Assembly: GCA_020200195.1 (NCBI GenBank)
Contig: JAIVJE010000416.1
Coordinates: 1 to 7,630 of the forward strand
Reading direction: 5' to 3'
Length of the DNA: 7,630 nt
Source: Acidobacteriota bacterium
GTDB lineage: Bacteria > Acidobacteriota > Vicinamibacteria > Vicinamibacterales > 2-12-FULL-66-21
Positions 5,914-7,630 of the stretch are shown here, piece after piece (position 1 is the stretch's first letter; every line of letters starts with the position of its first letter). Under the pieces are notes generated by a model. The model was not told the origin of the DNA. It did not search any database and saw nothing but the letters and a program-made list of their open reading frames with translations. The position numbers and the translations under genes were made by a program.

Positions 5914-6636
5914 ATGCGGGCTCTCAACGGCGCCTGGGCCGGGGTGACCCTGACAATCGCGGTGGCCTGCACGACACCAACCGCGGACGAATGGCAGTCT
6001 GCCGACAGGTGGGCTGCCGAGCGGACGCGGATGGTGCAGCGGCAGCTTCGCGCCCGCAACATCAGGAACCAGCGGGTACTCGACGCGATGGCGCGTGTAC
6101 CCCGCCACCTGTTCGTCCGGGAACCGTTGCGCGCTGAGGCGTACGGCGACCATCCGCTTCCCATCGGCTACGGACAGACGATCTCGCAACCCTACATCGT
6201 GGCGTTCATGTCCGAGGCGCTCGACATCGCGCCGCACCACCGCGTGCTGGAAATTGGCACCGGGTCAGGGTATCAGGCCGCGATTCTTGGCGAACTCGCG
6301 CGCGAGGTGTACAGCATCGAGATCATCGAGCCGCTGGCCGATCGCGCCCGACAGACGTTGAGTGATCTGAAGTACCGGAACATCCAGGTGCGCGCCGGCA
6401 ATGGTTACGAGGGCTGGCCGGCACATGCGCCTTACGATCGCGTCATCGTCACGGCGGCGCCGGATGACGTTCCCCAGCCACTCGTGGACCAGCTCAAAGT
6501 CGACGGGCTCATGGCGATCCCAGTGGGCACCGGTGAGCAGGAGCTGCGGATCATGCGCCGGACGCAATCAGGTATGACGACGTTGAGGACGCTGCCAGTC
6601 CGCTTCGTCCCCATGACCGGCAAACCCGGCCGCTAG
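5914..6636 (+). CDS. pcm: Protein-L-isoaspartate O-methyltransferase with N-terminal export signal
   Basis: Uses S-adenosylmethionine to methylate isoaspartyl residues in damaged proteins, starting their repair. The 240-residue product has the family signatures: VPRHLFV (62-68), LPIGYGQTISQPYIVAFM (82-99), SAM-binding motif I VLEIGTGSGYQ (111-121), PYDRVIVTAAPDDVP (173-187) and the terminal RFVPMTG (230-236). Typical cytoplasmic Pcm begins around residue 40 (MVQRQLRARN). The preceding 39 residues add a short, weakly charged start, a hydrophobic stretch (4-18) and Cys19 in a lipobox-like AVAC, so the enzyme may be a periplasmic lipoprotein. The lipobox is imperfect (Ala at -3) and the n-region has only one arginine. 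A start at Met40 remains possible but has no better ribosome site. The gene lies 17 nt after the 187-aa gene. Confidence 0.93.
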   Translation: MRALNGAWAGVTLTIAVACTTPTADEWQSADRWAAERTRMVQRQLRARNIRNQRVLDAMARVPRHLFVREPLRAEAYGDHPLPIGYGQTISQPYIVAFMSEALDIAPHHRVLEIGTGSGYQAAILGELAREVYSIEIIEPLADRARQTLSDLKYRNIQVRAGNGYEGWPAHAPYDRVIVTAAPDDVPQPLVDQLKVDGLMAIPVGTGEQELRIMRRTQSGMTTLRTLPVRFVPMTGKPGR

Positions 6637-6661
6637 GTCGCTGACGTGCGCGCGAAAACGA

Positions 6662-6683
6662 GGACCGGGCTCACGCCCGGTCC
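6662..6683. terminator. Strong hairpin between converging units
   Basis: GGACCGGGC (6662-6670) pairs perfectly over 9 bp with GCCCGGTCC (6675-6683) around the loop TCAC, 25 nt after the methyltransferase stop. On the plus strand the downstream sequence is C-rich with no T tract. On the minus strand the stem is followed by TCGTTTTCGC, a better though short T run. It may act both ways, and better for minus-strand transcription. Confidence 0.6.
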
Positions 6684-6695
6684 CCCGTCCCGTCC

Positions 6696-6911
6696 TCAGA
6701 AAATGCGTGAATCGGCCGACGGTCCGGTGAGGACCGCGCCGTTGCCGGGACGGAACGTGCGGGCGCTCGCGGCGCTGGAGTCGCGCGCCTCTTGCGCGGA
6801 GACGTATGAAGGCAGCAGTACAGCCCACAGGCTGACCGCGGCGCGCAGGGCGCGGCGTTGAAAGAGTTTCTCCAGTACCCCGGGCTCAACGACAGGGTCT
6901 ATCCGTATCAC
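6696..6911 (-). other. Possible small signal-peptide-bearing ORF or gene remnant
   Basis: Reading from the GTG at 6911, the minus strand could encode 71 residues. The stretch EKLFQRRALRAAVSLWAVLL followed by PSYVSAQEA looks like a complete signal peptide (basic n-region, hydrophobic core, Ala-Gln cleavage site). About 30 polar residues follow, ending in GPSADSRIF and a TGA, with the 6662-6683 hairpin 13 nt further on. Against it, no ATG precedes the signal peptide, the GTG has no clear ribosome site, and the first part overlaps the broken plus-strand gene. It could be a short secreted peptide, a remnant cut at about 6857, or chance. Confidence 0.25.
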
Positions 6912-7492
6912 ACGACCCCGGCCTTCTGGTACCTCTACGAGATCGCGTTCGGTTCTCACCCCAAGGCGTTTCGCCACCCCCTGCCTCTCATGGAGAGCGG
7001 CAATACGAGTGCTGAGCGTGCGCGCAGCGGCGTCATCCACTGGGGGCTAGGCATCCGGCTGTGGCGCGATCCGGACGCCCCGACGGAGTCGAAGGTCTGG
7101 GCGGAGTCTCGAAGAAGCACAACGTGCCGTTCGATCACGGGTGGCACACCCACACGTATTTCACGACCTACAAGGTGCGGCTGCGCAACGCGAACAAATG
7201 GGTCCATCTGCTCGACAAGGGGCGGATGACGAGCCTCGATCATCCCGAGGTGCGCGCGCTGGCGTCGCGGTACGGGGATCCTGATTACATCCTCGCCGAG
7301 GATTGGATTCCGGAAGTACCCGGCATCAACGCGCCGGGTAACTACTTGAAGGATTACGCTCCCAATCCGGGCGCCCACGCCCTCAAGATCCTTGACAGGG
7401 CGTCGAAGGGGACGTACGAGCACTACTTCCCGAAATCCCCGAGCCGGAGTAGTACGGCAGCGACGACCGGTCGCACGAAGGCAGGACGTTGA
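6858..7492 (+). pseudogene. Unrecognised gene, frameshifted and probably 5'-truncated
   Basis: Two adjacent frames with codon use like real genes appear to be parts of one protein. The first runs from about 6858 (TTG; the frame is open from 6810) to about 7106, including NDRVYPYHTTPAFWYLYEIA and SGVIHWGLGIRLWRDPDAP. The second runs from about 7106 to 7492, including SKKHNVPFDHGWHTHTYFTT and AEDWIPEVPGINAPGNYLKD. Restoring one base after 7106 gives WAE-x-SKKHNVPFDHG without a break, so one missing base explains the split. No ATG or ribosome site precedes the first part and an in-frame stop lies at 6807-6809, so the 5' end may be lost. The protein is aromatic- and His-rich, soluble in appearance and has no signal peptide. 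I do not recognise the family. A sequencing error is an alternative to true decay. Confidence 0.6.
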
Positions 7493-7600
7493 ATGTCTCC
7501 TTAGGGGCGACATGTTGCACACCCTGCGATCACAGAAACGCCGCGGCGCGACTGGAAACCCTTCCCGACGGCCAACTTGCAACAACCGCCGGGCTGAGCT

Positions 7601-7628
7601 TAGGCTGGCATGAGCGGTGCTAGGCTGG
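7601..7628. repeat. Short direct repeat at the window edge
   Basis: TAGGCTGG occurs at 7601-7608 and again at 7621-7628, each preceded within about 12 bases by GAGC. With only two copies before the sequence ends, it may be chance or the start of a longer repeat. The surrounding 7493-7630 holds no gene I can support. Confidence 0.25.
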
Positions 7629-7630
7629 AT

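Noticed and set aside
6646..6861. Plus-strand open frame after the methyltransferase
   Set aside because: It runs through the hairpin, has no ribosome site and its translation is arginine-rich without structure, typical of a chance frame in GC-rich DNA.

Overview
The window looks like chromosomal sequence from a high-GC, Gram-negative-type soil or environmental bacterium. GC-rich third codon positions, GTG starts and the gene mix (family 2 glycoside hydrolase, stand-alone LigD-type primase-polymerase, GFOR-like oxidoreductase, Crp/Fnr regulator, exported isoaspartyl methyltransferase) would suit Acidobacteriota. That assignment is an inference, as there is no rRNA or other marker here. No tRNA, rRNA, CRISPR array, transposase or phage gene was found.

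Layout. (1) 17-1768, minus: a GH2 glycoside hydrolase with both catalytic glutamates but apparently an in-frame deletion in its N-terminal sugar-binding domain, located at a perfect 20-bp inverted repeat. (2) 1948-2871, minus: a stand-alone LigD-type polymerase/primase with the full metal-binding triad. (3) 2969-5055, plus, divergent from the polymerase across a 97-bp gap: a tight three-gene operon. It encodes a small basic DUF6496 protein, a cytoplasmic GFOR-type Gfo/Idh/MocA oxidoreductase (4 nt downstream) and a Crp/Fnr regulator (1 nt downstream), and it ends at a clear intrinsic terminator at 5086-5108. (4) 5333-5896, plus: an unrecognised 187-aa protein. (5) 5914-6636, plus: a protein-L-isoaspartate O-methyltransferase with an N-terminal export signal and possibly a leaderless promoter. 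(6) 6662-6683: a strong hairpin. (7) 6696-6911, minus: a possible small signal-peptide-bearing ORF or remnant. (8) About 6810-7492, plus: an unrecognised gene lacking a convincing start and broken by a -1 frameshift near 7106. The last 138 bases hold no gene.

How the parts may work together. The centre is the most interesting part: an end-joining-type primase-polymerase facing an operon with a histone-H1-like basic protein, a sugar oxidoreductase and a Crp/Fnr factor. This could be a stress or stationary-phase module pairing DNA end repair with metabolic adjustment, with the Crp/Fnr protein regulating the shared promoter. The isoaspartyl methyltransferase (repair of aged proteins) downstream fits such a theme but lies in a separate unit. 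The right end appears to be decaying sequence.
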